Below, one piece after another: positions 44,174-53,171 of a DNA stretch of 64,000 bases (its first letter is position 1; each line of letters opens with the position of its first letter). The DNA lies in assembly GCF_024297145.1 (NCBI RefSeq), contig NZ_JANCTC010000011.1, positions 62,001-126,000 on the forward strand. Direction: 5' to 3'. The notes under the pieces are model-generated. The model ran no database searches, was not told the origin of the DNA, and saw only the letters and a list, made by a program, of their open reading frames with translations. This DNA is from Mesorhizobium sp. LMG 17147 (lineage in GTDB: Bacteria; Pseudomonadota; Alphaproteobacteria; Rhizobiales; Rhizobiaceae). A program made the position numbers and the translations under genes.

Positions 44174-44842
44174 TCAGGCCGCTGCCTCAATTGGAAGGCC
44201 TGCGGCCTTCCAATCGGGATACCCGTCCTCGAGCCGGTGAGCGACATACCCTCGCGCCCGCAGTGCCGCGACAGCCTCGAACGAGAGAACGCAATAAGGG
44301 CCGCGGCAATAGGCAATGACCTCCCGTTTCGCGGGAAGTTCCGCCAGCCGGTTTTCAAGTTCAGCGAACGGGATGTTGAGCGCTCCCGGTAGATGTCCGA
44401 GCGCGAATTCGTCCTCCGACCGGACATCGAGAACCGTGACAAGGCCATCACGCAACCTTGAGACAAGCTCTTCACGCGACACAGCTTCCAAGGCGTCGCG
44501 AGCCTGGAAATAGTCGGTCATGACGCGGTTGACCTCGGCGACGTTCCGCTCGCCCACGCGCCCCAGAGCCTTCATTAATTCAACCACCAGAACATCTCCT
44601 GAGAGGCGATAGAGCATATGCTTGCCATGCCGCTCGGCCTCGACAAGTCGCGCGCGTCGAAGGATTTGAAGGTGGCGCGAGGCGTTGGCAAAGTTGAGGC
44701 CGGCCCGAGCCGCCAGTCCTTCGACGCTGCGTTCACCCTGTGCGAGGTGCTCCAGCAATTCCAGCCGGTGCGCATGCCCGAGCGCCTGAGCCACCTCGGC
44801 AAGGCTGGCGAAAATCGCCTGTTTTGGTCCAATGCTTGACAC
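44174..44842 (-). CDS. ArsR-family regulator fused to a rhodanese domain
   Basis: About 222 residues. The N-terminal winged helix (residues 1-95) is ArsR/SmtB-like: LAEVAQALGHAHRLELLEHL, ARAGLNFANASRHLQILRRA and ERHGKHMLYRLSGDVLV. The C-terminal rhodanese domain carries the active-site loop AYCRGPYCVLS. Such fusions respond to sulfur species and control sulfur-handling genes. GTG at 44842 has GAGGA six bases upstream; ATG at 44863 adds seven residues. Divergent from the ETHE1-like gene, with an inverted repeat in the shared promoter. Probably represses that operon until persulfide or sulfide accumulates. Confidence 0.88.
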   Translation of the reverse strand: MSSIGPKQAIFASLAEVAQALGHAHRLELLEHLAQGERSVEGLAARAGLNFANASRHLQILRRARLVEAERHGKHMLYRLSGDVLVVELMKALGRVGERNVAEVNRVMTDYFQARDALEAVSREELVSRLRDGLVTVLDVRSEDEFALGHLPGALNIPFAELENRLAELPAKREVIAYCRGPYCVLSFEAVAALRARGYVAHRLEDGYPDWKAAGLPIEAAA

Positions 44843-44861
44843 GACTGTTCCTCGGTGAAAC

Positions 44862-44881
44862 ATTCAGCAGAATAATTGAAT
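44862..44881. promoter_or_regulatory. Candidate operator between the ArsR fusion and the dioxygenase operon
   Basis: ATTCA-N10-TGAAT, a 20-bp inverted repeat in an AT-rich 70-bp divergent promoter region, is the expected type of site for a dimeric ArsR-family repressor. AATAATTGAATATTA continues to its right. Confidence 0.45.
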
Positions 44882-44912
44882 ATTACCGCAGGCGAGGTAG
44901 GGAGCGCAAGCC

Positions 44913-45647
44913 ATGATCCTCCGTCAATTCCTCCAATCCGATCCCGTCGCCGCATCCTACCTGTTCGGATGTGGTGGAAAATCGGCCGCTGCGGTGGTCG
45001 ATCCGGTCGGTGACATTGCGCCTTACCTTAGGGTCGCCGAGGCGACGGGCATGCGCATCTATGTGGTCGACACGCACATCCATGCCGACCACATTTCCGT
45101 CGGGCGGGCGCTCGCTGCAGCGTCCGGCGCGGAATACCTGCTCTTCGAAGGCGCGGAGGCCGGGTTCCCGTTTCTGCACGCCAAGGACGGTGACGTGCTC
45201 GAACTCGGCAATGTGATGATGGCCGTCATGCACACGCCCGGGCATACGCCGGAGCACATTTCGCTCTTGGTCACCGATCGGACACGCGCGAGCGAGCCGT
45301 GGTTCGTGCTGACAGGCCACACGCTGATGGTTGGCGATCTCGGGCGAACCGAACTGGCAACCGACGCCGAGGCCGGCGCGCGGACGCTGTTTTCCAGCGT
45401 GCGCCGTCTCAAGCAACTGCCGGATCACGTCGAGGTGCTGCCCGGCGCATATTCCGGCTCGGTCTGCGGGCGCTCGCTCAGCGGCAAGCCGACATCGACG
45501 ATTGGCTTCGAGAAGCGCTTCAACAAAGCATTCCGCATTGAGGACGAGGGCACCTTCGTCGCCACGATGGTCGCCGACATACCACCCCCGCCGCCGGATG
45601 CGGCGCGCAACCGAGCCACCAATGCCGGGTTGGTCGCCGCGGCCTGA
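44913..45647 (+). CDS. ETHE1-like persulfide dioxygenase (metallo-beta-lactamase fold)
   Basis: 244-residue MBL-fold non-haem iron enzyme. Metal motif THIHADHISVGR (HxHxDH) near residue 53, then HTPGHTPEH, LMVGDLGR and a late VLPGAYSGS. The layout matches bacterial persulfide dioxygenase/Blh proteins, which oxidise glutathione persulfide to sulfite. Control by the divergent ArsR-rhodanese protein supports this. Followed by an MFS transporter after three bases. Confidence 0.85.
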   Translation: MILRQFLQSDPVAASYLFGCGGKSAAAVVDPVGDIAPYLRVAEATGMRIYVVDTHIHADHISVGRALAAASGAEYLLFEGAEAGFPFLHAKDGDVLELGNVMMAVMHTPGHTPEHISLLVTDRTRASEPWFVLTGHTLMVGDLGRTELATDAEAGARTLFSSVRRLKQLPDHVEVLPGAYSGSVCGRSLSGKPTSTIGFEKRFNKAFRIEDEGTFVATMVADIPPPPPDAARNRATNAGLVAAA

Positions 45648-45650
45648 CCG

Positions 45651-46916
45651 ATGGGCGTTTCGCGGTCAGCAGGCTCGACTGTCAGACTTGGGCTTAGGGA
45701 AAACTGGCGGCAGTTTGCTCTCCTGATGCTGGTGAATGCTTTTGTCGGCGGCATGGTCGGGATCGAGCGAACGGTCGTGCCGCTCATCGGATCGGAAGAG
45801 TTCGGCATCACGTCAACGACACTTGTCGTCTCCTTCATCGCGAGCTTCGGCGTGGTCAAGGCGCTTGCCAATCTCGTCTCCGGCCAACTCGCCGATAGCT
45901 GGGGGCGCAAGCGCGTTCTCGTCCTCGGCTGGCTTGTCGGCTTGCCAGTTCCTTTCATGATCATCTGGGCTCCGAGCTGGGGATGGGTGATTGCGGCCAA
46001 TGCACTGCTCGGCATCAATCAGGGACTGGCCTGGTCGATGACTGTGGTCATGAAGGTCGATCTCGTCGGTCCGAAATCACGTGGCCTTGCAGTCGGCCTC
46101 AATGAATTTGCCGGCTATCTCGCCGTCGGCGTAACGGCATTCCTCACGGGCTATCTCGCTTCGCGATACGGCCTGCGCCCGGTGCCCATCTATCTCGGGA
46201 TCGGCTACGCCATCGTCGGCACCGTATTGTCGGTGCTGCTAATCCGTGACACGCGCGACCACCTCCGGTTGGAAACATCCGCTCACGCAATGCAATCCGT
46301 GCCGATCAGTTTCCGGGAGGTGTTTGCGCTGACCTCGTTCCGGAATCGCAATCTGTTCGCGGCTTCGCAAGCCGGCCTCGTCAACAACCTCAACGACGGC
46401 ATGAGCTGGGGTATTTTCCCATTGTTCTTCGTGTCCTTCGGACTTGGCATCGAGCGCATCGGCATCCTGAAGGCGGTCTATCCCGCAACATGGGGAATCC
46501 TGCAGGTCGTCACCGGCCCCTTGAGCGATCGCTGGGGCCGCAAGGGCCTGATCGTCGCCGGGATGTGGACCCAGGCCGGCGGTCTGTTTCTTACCGCCGC
46601 CACGGGCCGGTTCGAATGGTGGCTCATCGGCAGTCTTCTGCTCGGCCTTGGAACGGCAATGGTCTATCCAAGCCTGATCGCTGCCGTTTCCGACGCCTCG
46701 CATCCCAGCTGGCGCGCCCGCTCGCTCAGCGTCTATCGGTTCTGGCGCGATCTCGGCTACGCGATCGGCGCGCTCTCAGCAGGTCTCATCGCCGATCGCT
46801 TCGGGCTCTCGTCGGCGATAACATCGATTGCCGCATTGACGTTTGTCTCTGGCGCAATTGTTGCCATCGTGATGCAGGAGGCCGCCAAAGGTTCGCGCCA
46901 ACCTTCCCGCAGATAG
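45651..46916 (+). CDS. MFS transporter
   Basis: 421 residues, 12 predicted transmembrane helices with the MFS loop motif GQLADSWGRKRVLV between helices 2 and 3 and its internal repeat LSDRWGRKGLIV. Placed three bases after the ETHE1-like gene, it could export the sulfite or another sulfur product. The substrate is not deducible. ATG at 45651 is the only practical start. Confidence 0.85.
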   Translation: MGVSRSAGSTVRLGLRENWRQFALLMLVNAFVGGMVGIERTVVPLIGSEEFGITSTTLVVSFIASFGVVKALANLVSGQLADSWGRKRVLVLGWLVGLPVPFMIIWAPSWGWVIAANALLGINQGLAWSMTVVMKVDLVGPKSRGLAVGLNEFAGYLAVGVTAFLTGYLASRYGLRPVPIYLGIGYAIVGTVLSVLLIRDTRDHLRLETSAHAMQSVPISFREVFALTSFRNRNLFAASQAGLVNNLNDGMSWGIFPLFFVSFGLGIERIGILKAVYPATWGILQVVTGPLSDRWGRKGLIVAGMWTQAGGLFLTAATGRFEWWLIGSLLLGLGTAMVYPSLIAAVSDASHPSWRARSLSVYRFWRDLGYAIGALSAGLIADRFGLSSAITSIAALTFVSGAIVAIVMQEAAKGSRQPSRR

Positions 46917-46942
46917 TCGATCGGGTATCGGCCTGATATCCG

Positions 46943-47125
46943 ATGGCACTCACGGACTCGCTCACGCTCATCCTACGGTACATTGGTGTTGCGCAACTGG
47001 CCATCATTGCCGGCCTGGCCGTTCGTGATCTGCGCTTCAGTCTCGTCAGCTATCTCGTTGCGGTGTTCTGCTTTGGGGTCGCCTCCAGCACCAGATTGCG
47101 AGCCTGCCGGCTCGGCAATCCTTAG
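46943..47125 (+). pseudogene. Truncated membrane-anchored N-terminus
   Basis: 60 codons, MALTDSLTLILRYIGVAQLA and IIAGLAVRDLRFSLVSYLVA VFCFGVAS, then a stop after a basic scrambled end. It has two transmembrane helices and resembles the N-terminal membrane segment of membrane-bound AraC-type regulators, but no DNA-binding domain follows. Probably a relic. Confidence 0.35.
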
Positions 47126-47328
47126 CGTGTAGTATTCGATCGGAACGCCTCTCGTACCGACGCGCATCAGCTTGTTCCTCGCTAAAGGAACGTGTTCAGG
47201 CAGTATGCTCGCATGGGTTGGACAAATCCATATGATGTCGACGTGAGCCAATGCGCCTGTGGGCTCACGTTGGGTTGACGGATGGGCAGGTGCCAAGTCG
47301 GACCAGCGCCTACTGTATATGCAGAAGC
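47126..47328. other. Intergenic debris
   Basis: About 200 bp with no gene. A short inverted sequence TGAGCC(A)...GGCTCA around 47249-47271 might form a weak hairpin. Confidence 0.3.
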
Positions 47329-47600
47329 TTAGACAGCCACCTGGGTTCCGATCTCGACCACACGTCCGGTCGGAATCTTGCAATATTCAGTCGCATCAGC
47401 CGCCGTGCGCGCCAGCCCGGTGAACAGCTTGTCCTGCCAGACCGGCATGCCGGAATTGGGCGATGTCTTGAGCGAGCGCCGCGACGGGAAGAAGGATCTC
47501 GTGATGTCGAACTTCCAGCCTTCTTGCGGCAGATCGCCAGCGCGCGGGGGATGTTGGGCTGCCCCATATAGCCGAAGGTCAGCGTCCCGAAAAAACCTTG
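47329..47600 (-). pseudogene. Kup potassium transporter C-terminal remnant
   Basis: On the minus strand FFGTLTFGYMGQPNIPRALA then ICRKK, followed in another frame by KFDITRSFFPSRRSL, NSGMPVWQDKLFTGLARTA, DATEYCKIPTGRVVEIGTQVAV and a stop at 47329. This is the conserved C-terminal cytoplasmic tail of Kup/TrkD transporters. The membrane domain is missing and there is at least one shift near 47520, so it is dead. Confidence 0.75.
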
Positions 47601-47708
47601 GTCAAGCAACGGGGTAGAGCCCTCCAATTTCTGGAGCAGGGAACTTGCTTCTTCACGGGAAACACCGGAGGAATGATGATCAACTGAGAATTGATTCGGA
47701 GCTTGTGC

Positions 47709-48353
47709 ATGCGCGGGGTGCAAGCGGCTTTGGCTGCGCTGATTCTGACCGGTTCCTTCACTTCCGCCCTCGCCGACAACAGTTCTCCCTTCATCTATTT
47801 TGCAACCGAAGATCCTTTCGCTGCCGGTCAACCGACGAAGAACGACGTCTATGTTTTTGGGGGCGTCTTTGTGACCGGGTCCTTCGGGGACACTATCAAC
47901 GTCTTCGGGGCCGACTATACGAACAATTACATGATCGGAGCTGCTTACGGCCGTGATTTCGCCGATGTTGGCGCCGGTTTTGTCCTTGGCGGTGTGACTG
48001 GGGCTGCCATAAGGTTTGGCGAGGACGACGATACATCCGGAGAGCTTTGGGCCGGGATGCGGCTTCGCCACCAGGGCCTTGTCATCGGCGATCTGGCGAT
48101 TGCGCCAGCGCTGACGGCCGGTGTCAGTGCCGTTACAGGCGTCACTGAGATCGAGCACGCCCGCGAAATCCATTACGATGGCGATGCATCCTTCCTTGGT
48201 TTTATCGGCGCGGAGCTTTCTTTCAGACTAAGGCAAGCTCCCAACGTCGAGCTTGTCTATCAACTCCATCACAGATCCGGCGCCGGAGGCACGTTTGGAA
48301 ACATGGGAGAGGGTTCCAACGCGAATACTGTCGGAGTGCGTTATCGCTTTTAG
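47709..48353 (+). CDS. Outer-membrane beta-barrel protein, PagL-like
   Basis: 214 residues with a signal peptide (VQAALAALILTGSFTSALA). The mature part alternates polar and hydrophobic residues as in an 8-stranded barrel and ends in VGVRYRF, an outer-membrane C-terminal signature. VYQLHHRSGAGG near the end could be the His-x-Ser site of lipid A 3-O-deacylase (PagL)-like proteins, but the match is partial. ATG at 47709 has GGAG seven bases upstream and begins the signal peptide. Monocistronic beside the Kup relic. Confidence 0.65.
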   Translation: MRGVQAALAALILTGSFTSALADNSSPFIYFATEDPFAAGQPTKNDVYVFGGVFVTGSFGDTINVFGADYTNNYMIGAAYGRDFADVGAGFVLGGVTGAAIRFGEDDDTSGELWAGMRLRHQGLVIGDLAIAPALTAGVSAVTGVTEIEHAREIHYDGDASFLGFIGAELSFRLRQAPNVELVYQLHHRSGAGGTFGNMGEGSNANTVGVRYRF

Positions 48354-48520
48354 CTCACGCCTGAATGCTTCGAGTCGGGGCTGACATTCTGTGAAGGTGC
48401 GCCGGTTGCCGCGGCCCGTAGGCGACGAGCGGGGCCGAGTCGGCGCGCTGGATGGCGTCAGAGCGCGGGGCGCAATCCACCATTCTTCATGGGATCCTTG
48501 GAGGGCCGTACCAAGCGACA

Positions 48521-49432
48521 CTATCGTTCGAAAGGTTCTCCCAGCGAAGCCACGCCGTTGAGCTTGAGCAGACGCCGGTTCGAAGAGATGATGCCGAGCA
48601 CGATCACGGTCACGAGATAAGGCAAGCTCGATAGAAGTTGCGAGGAAACGTCCAGCCCTGTCGCCTGGGCCGCGAGGCTTGCGAGGGACACGGCGCCGAA
48701 GAGGCACGCACCGAGGAAGATACGGCTGGCAAGCCAAGTGCCGAAGACGACGAGCGCAATCGCAATCCAGCCGCGCCCGGCGATCATGCCATCGGCCCAG
48801 AGCGGAGTGTAGACCACGGATGCGTAGGCACCGGCGAAACCTGCCAACGCGCCGCCGAAGGCGACCGCGGCGAAGCGCACGGCGATCACCGGATAGCCGA
48901 GCGCACGGGCCGCCTTGGGGTTCTCGCCGACGGCGCGGACGACGAGGCCGGTCTTGGTGTAGGCGAACATCGCCCAGATGGCGACGGTCGCGGCAAGCGA
49001 AAGCCACACGACAACGTCTTGGGCGAACAAGCCGCCGATCACCGGTATATCCGAAAGCCCGGGCAATGAAAGCTTCGGAAGCCCCTTAACCGTGAGGCTC
49101 TCATAGCTCTTGCCGAATAGTGCCGAGAGGCCTTGGCCGAGGATGCCTATGGCAAGGCCTACCGCAACCTGGTTTGCGCGAAATCCCAGCGCGATGACGG
49201 CAAAGACCAGGGAAAGAGCCGCGCTGGCGAGGCCCGCGGCGAGGAAACCGAGGAGATGCCCGCCGCCTTGATAGACGATAATGAAGGCGATGACGGCGCC
49301 GAGGGCCATCAGTCCCTCCACCCCGAGATTGAGGACGCCAGCCCGCTCGGCCACCAGTTCGCCGAGCGCCGCCAGGAGAAACGGCGTAGCCGCCGCCAAC
49401 ATCCCGGCGATGATGAACTCGACGGCGTTCAT
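48521..49432 (-). CDS. ABC transporter permease (BmpA/nucleoside type), subunit 2
   Basis: 303 residues, about eight transmembrane segments of the BPD_transp_2 family: AERAGVLNLGVEGLMALGAV, GFRANQVAVGLAIGILGQG and the EAA-like region AVGENPKAARALGYP. With the other permease, the ATPase and the BmpA-type binding protein it makes a purine-nucleoside/nucleobase-type importer. Its ATG overlaps the stop of the upstream permease by four bases (49429-49432), showing translational coupling. Confidence 0.9.
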   Translation of the reverse strand: MNAVEFIIAGMLAAATPFLLAALGELVAERAGVLNLGVEGLMALGAVIAFIIVYQGGGHLLGFLAAGLASAALSLVFAVIALGFRANQVAVGLAIGILGQGLSALFGKSYESLTVKGLPKLSLPGLSDIPVIGGLFAQDVVVWLSLAATVAIWAMFAYTKTGLVVRAVGENPKAARALGYPVIAVRFAAVAFGGALAGFAGAYASVVYTPLWADGMIAGRGWIAIALVVFGTWLASRIFLGACLFGAVSLASLAAQATGLDVSSQLLSSLPYLVTVIVLGIISSNRRLLKLNGVASLGEPFER

Positions 49433-50529
49433 GACGTGCTTCCGTGGGCGGCATGGCGCCATTCGAGCCGGTAGCGGACGAAGGCGATGGCGACGAGATA
49501 GGCGAGCAGCAGGCTGCCCTGGAAAACCCTGACCGCAGCGACCGGCAGATTTGCCGAGACCATGGCGTTATCGCCGCCGATATAGAGGGCCGCCATGAGC
49601 AACGCGGAAAAGGCGATGCCGACCGGGTGAAGGCCACCGAGATAGGCCACGATGATGGCGGCATAGCCGTAGCCGGTCGAGATGGAGCGCTGCAGCTGGC
49701 CGAGCGGCCCGGCCACCTCGGCCGCTCCGGCGAGGCCTGCCGCGAAACCGCCGATGAGCAGGGAAAGCCAGATCGCCCGTCCTTCGTTGAAGCCGGCATA
49801 TCCGGCCGCGCGCGGCGCAAGGCCGCCGACCTGCAGCTTGAAGCCGGCGAAACTCCTCTGCATGAAGATCCAGGCCGCAAGGGAGAGCGCGCAGGCGACA
49901 AGCAGCGAGACGTTGACGCGGGTGCCGGGGATCAGGATCGGCACCATCGCGTCGGACTGGAACATCACCGATTGCGGGAAGTTGAAGCCGTTTGGGTCCT
50001 TCCAGGGGCCGAGAAGCAGGTAGTTGAGCAGTTGCGCGGCAACGAGCGCCAGCATGAGCGATACGAGAATCTCGTTTGCATTGAGCTTCACGCGCCAGAA
50101 GGCCGTGAGCGACGCCCACAGAGCGCCGCCCAGCGCACCGATGACAAGCATGGAGGGCCAGATCCATTGGCCCGTTGCCTCTGGGAACCAGATGGGAATG
50201 GCCGATGCGAAGATCGCGCCGAGGATGAACTGGCCCTCGGCGCCGATGTTGAAGACCTTTGCGCGAAAGCCGATCGCGAGCCCCTGCGCGATCAGCAGTA
50301 GCGGCGCGGTCTTAAGCAGAACTTCCGAGAAAGAGGCCCAGGACAGGAAGGGCTCCAGAAGCATCGCGTGGAAAACGGCTACCGGATCGCGGCCCATAAG
50401 GAGGTAGAGCCCGAGATTGAGAAGCGTCGCCAAGGCGAGCGCGACGGGCGGGGCGATCAGTTTGACGGGAAGCGAGGCATGCTCCCGGCGAACGAGAACA
50501 GGAAGGAGCGGCGCGGACAGAGCGCTCAT
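49429..50529 (-). CDS. ABC transporter permease (BmpA/nucleoside type), subunit 1
   Basis: 366 residues, BPD_transp_2 family, about nine or ten transmembrane helices. Typical segments are GRDPVAVFHAMLLEPFLSWA, GFRAKVFNIGAEGQFILGAI and the loop LKLNANEILVSLML. Longer than its partner, as usual for this pair. It overlaps the ATPase gene's stop by four bases. Confidence 0.9.
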   Translation of the reverse strand: MSALSAPLLPVLVRREHASLPVKLIAPPVALALATLLNLGLYLLMGRDPVAVFHAMLLEPFLSWASFSEVLLKTAPLLLIAQGLAIGFRAKVFNIGAEGQFILGAIFASAIPIWFPEATGQWIWPSMLVIGALGGALWASLTAFWRVKLNANEILVSLMLALVAAQLLNYLLLGPWKDPNGFNFPQSVMFQSDAMVPILIPGTRVNVSLLVACALSLAAWIFMQRSFAGFKLQVGGLAPRAAGYAGFNEGRAIWLSLLIGGFAAGLAGAAEVAGPLGQLQRSISTGYGYAAIIVAYLGGLHPVGIAFSALLMAALYIGGDNAMVSANLPVAAVRVFQGSLLLAYLVAIAFVRYRLEWRHAAHGSTS

Positions 50530-52055
50530 GCAGGGACCTTTTTGGCCGTCGAATGCGCGCCGATCATGTAGCGGCCGATCTCCTCGGGTCTCGTGTCGCG
50601 CGTCACCAGCGGCGGGCTCAGCCGGCCTTGATGGAGCACCTGGATCGAATCGCAGAGTTCGAACAGTTCCTCCAGTTCCTCCGAGATGACGAGGATACCC
50701 ATGCCTTGGTTGCGCAGGGCAACGAGGCGCCGGCGGATGGCGGACGCGGCGCCGATGTCGACGCCCCAGGTGGGTTGCGCCACGAACAGCAATTGCGGGG
50801 ACAGCATGATCTCTCGGCCGACGATGAACTTTTGCAGATTGCCGCCCGAAAGCGAGCCGGCCTCCGCTTCCGAACCGGGCGTGCGCACGTCGTATTGCCG
50901 GATGCAGTCCTCGGTGAAAGCCTTCACATGGTTCGTGTCGACGAGGCCGCGTTTCAACAGGCCGAACGGATGGGCGGTCAGAAGGCTGTTGAGGACAAGC
51001 GACATTTCCGGCACGGCGCCGCGGCCGAGCCGTTCCTCGGGAACGAAGGCGAAGCCCAGTCGGCGGCGGGCGGCCGCGTCGAGCGCGCCAACATCCTTTC
51101 CCATCATGTAGATACGGTCGGACTGTTCGCGCGGCAGCACAGTTTCGCCTGAAATCAACGCTGCCAGTTCACTCTGCCCGTTGCCCGATATGCCCGCGAT
51201 CCCGAGGATCTCGCCGGCCCGGACCGTCAGGCTGACGTCGGAAAGCGCCACGGCGAAGGGATCGTTCGGCCGATGGTCGAGGCCGACGATTTCGAGGCGC
51301 TTTTCACCGCCGGAATGCGCGAGCGCCGGCATGGGCTGCGGCATGTCGCGGCCGATCATCATCCGGGCAAGGTCGTGCGCGTCGTGGTCGCGCGGGTCCA
51401 CGCGGCCGGTGATGCGCCCGCCGCGCAGGATGGTCGCGCGGTCGCAGACCGCGCGGATCTCCTCCAGCTTGTGGGAGATGAACAGGATGGAGACGCCGCG
51501 GTCGCGCAGCCGCCGTAATGTCTCGAATAGCTTGTCCACCGATTGCGGGGGCAGGACGGAGGTCGGTTCATCGAGGATCAGGAGTTGGGGTTCGGTCATC
51601 AGGCAGCGGATGATTTCCACCCGCTGCCGCTCTCCGACAGAGAGCGCGTGCACATGGGCGAGCGGATCGACTTCGAGTCCGAACTCGCGGCCGAGCATGC
51701 GGATGCGATCCGCAAGATCCGATTTGCCCCTGGGCAGGACCAGCCGGATGTTCTCCACCACCGTCAGCGTCTCGAACAAGGAGAAATGCTGGAAGACCAT
51801 GCCGATCCCCTTGCGCCTCGCATCCGCCGGGGAAGCAAGGGCCAGGGGTTCCCCTTTCCAGGTCGCCATTCCGGCGTCCGGCTGCTCGACGCCATAGATC
51901 AGCTTCATCAGGGTCGACTTGCCCGCTCCGTTTTCCCCGAGGATCGCATGGATCGAGCACGGAGCCACATCCAGATCGACGTCTCTATTGGCATGGATTT
52001 GGCCGTAGCTCTTGGAGATGCCGCGCAGCGACAGGAGCGGGGTGGTCACGGTCAC
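50526..52055 (-). CDS. ABC transporter ATPase with two nucleotide-binding domains
   Basis: 509 residues, tandem ABC domains. The first has Walker A GENGAGKST, signature LSVGERQRVEI and Walker B LLILDEPTSVLPP. The second, degenerate as in this family, has GISGNGQSE for Walker A, LSGGNLQKF and LFVAQPTWGVD. This is the RbsA/YufO-like ATPase that drives BmpA-dependent nucleoside uptake. It overlaps the binding-protein gene by four bases. Confidence 0.92.
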   Translation of the reverse strand: MTVTTPLLSLRGISKSYGQIHANRDVDLDVAPCSIHAILGENGAGKSTLMKLIYGVEQPDAGMATWKGEPLALASPADARRKGIGMVFQHFSLFETLTVVENIRLVLPRGKSDLADRIRMLGREFGLEVDPLAHVHALSVGERQRVEIIRCLMTEPQLLILDEPTSVLPPQSVDKLFETLRRLRDRGVSILFISHKLEEIRAVCDRATILRGGRITGRVDPRDHDAHDLARMMIGRDMPQPMPALAHSGGEKRLEIVGLDHRPNDPFAVALSDVSLTVRAGEILGIAGISGNGQSELAALISGETVLPREQSDRIYMMGKDVGALDAAARRRLGFAFVPEERLGRGAVPEMSLVLNSLLTAHPFGLLKRGLVDTNHVKAFTEDCIRQYDVRTPGSEAEAGSLSGGNLQKFIVGREIMLSPQLLFVAQPTWGVDIGAASAIRRRLVALRNQGMGILVISEELEELFELCDSIQVLHQGRLSPPLVTRDTRPEEIGRYMIGAHSTAKKVPA

Positions 52056-53149
52056 TTGGGCAGCGGCGTGGTGACACCCTTGACGTGCCAGTCCATTGCG
52101 ACGATCTCGGCATCGGTCATCGTTTTGCCGGCGGGGACTCCCTCGCTGCCGTCGGCCTTGGCGACCGGACCGGCAAAGGGCGAGAAGCTGCCGCCGGCGA
52201 TCTTGGCTTCAACCTCTTTGATCCTGTTCATCGTCTCGGCCGGGATACCCGGGTTCCAGTCGACGACCTCTACAACCTTGTCGCCGACACCCAGGAAAGC
52301 GTTGGCGCCCTTGAACTTGCCGGCGAGGTGGGCGTCGACCGAGGCTTTGAAGAAGGGTGACCAATCGGTCGCCACGCAGCCGAGATAGGTTTCAGGCGCG
52401 TATTTCTTCATCGACGAATTGAGGTTGAAGGCAGGGACGCCGGCCTCCTCGCAGGCCGACACGACGGAGGGCGTGTCCTGCGCGTTGGAGAAGATCACGT
52501 CGCATTTCTGCGCCAGCAGCGCCTTGGCGGCTTCCTGCTCCTTGGCCGGATCGAACCAGGAGTTCACCCATACGACCGAAACCTCGACATCGGGTTTCAC
52601 CGCTTGCGCGCCCAGCGTGAAGGCGTTGATGGAGGTGATCAGTTCGGGAATGGCGAAGGCGGAGACCGAGCCGAGCTTGCCGGTCTTTGACAGCGCGGCG
52701 GCTGCCATGCCCATCAGGTAGGTACCCTGGAAATATTGGGCCGCGAAGGGCGAGAAGTTCGGCGCTACCTGGAAACCGGAAGCATGCAGCACGGTGACGT
52801 CGGGGTTCCGGCGCGCGATCTGCAGGGCACCGTTCTGGTAGCCGAAGGAGCCGGCGATCAGGAACTTGTTCCCGTCGGCGACCACCTTATTCATGATGCG
52901 GTCGGCATCGGGTCCTTCCTGTATATTCTCGATGATGGTGACCTTCACCTTGTCGCCGTAGGCTGCCTTCACCGGCTCGAGCCCGTCGGCGAGCGCACGG
53001 CCCCAGCCGACATCGCCGACCGGCGACGGGACCACGAGCACGATGCCCAGAGGTTCGTCGGCAGCAAGCGCGCGGCCGCCCGCCGCTGCGACGAGGCCGG
53101 AGGCGGCCGCGCCCTTCATCAATGTTCTGCGGGTAAGATTTGTCAGCAT
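52052..53149 (-). CDS. BmpA-family (PnrA-like) periplasmic binding protein
   Basis: 365 residues. The signal (TRRTLMKGAAASGLVAAAGG) is Tat-like, then the Bmp domain: GDVGWGRALADGLEPVKAAY, IIENIQEGPDADRIMNKVVADG, GVPAFNLNSSMK and the C-terminal VVEVVDWNPG. BmpA/PnrA proteins bind purine nucleosides or nucleobases, which suits the neighbouring oxo-purine deaminase. First gene of the transport block, with the other subunits downstream in overlapping order. Confidence 0.9.
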   Translation of the reverse strand: MLTNLTRRTLMKGAAASGLVAAAGGRALAADEPLGIVLVVPSPVGDVGWGRALADGLEPVKAAYGDKVKVTIIENIQEGPDADRIMNKVVADGNKFLIAGSFGYQNGALQIARRNPDVTVLHASGFQVAPNFSPFAAQYFQGTYLMGMAAAALSKTGKLGSVSAFAIPELITSINAFTLGAQAVKPDVEVSVVWVNSWFDPAKEQEAAKALLAQKCDVIFSNAQDTPSVVSACEEAGVPAFNLNSSMKKYAPETYLGCVATDWSPFFKASVDAHLAGKFKGANAFLGVGDKVVEVVDWNPGIPAETMNRIKEVEAKIAGGSFSPFAGPVAKADGSEGVPAGKTMTDAEIVAMDWHVKGVTTPLPK

Positions 53150-53171
53150 GTAGGTTCCCCTTGTTTTCGGT

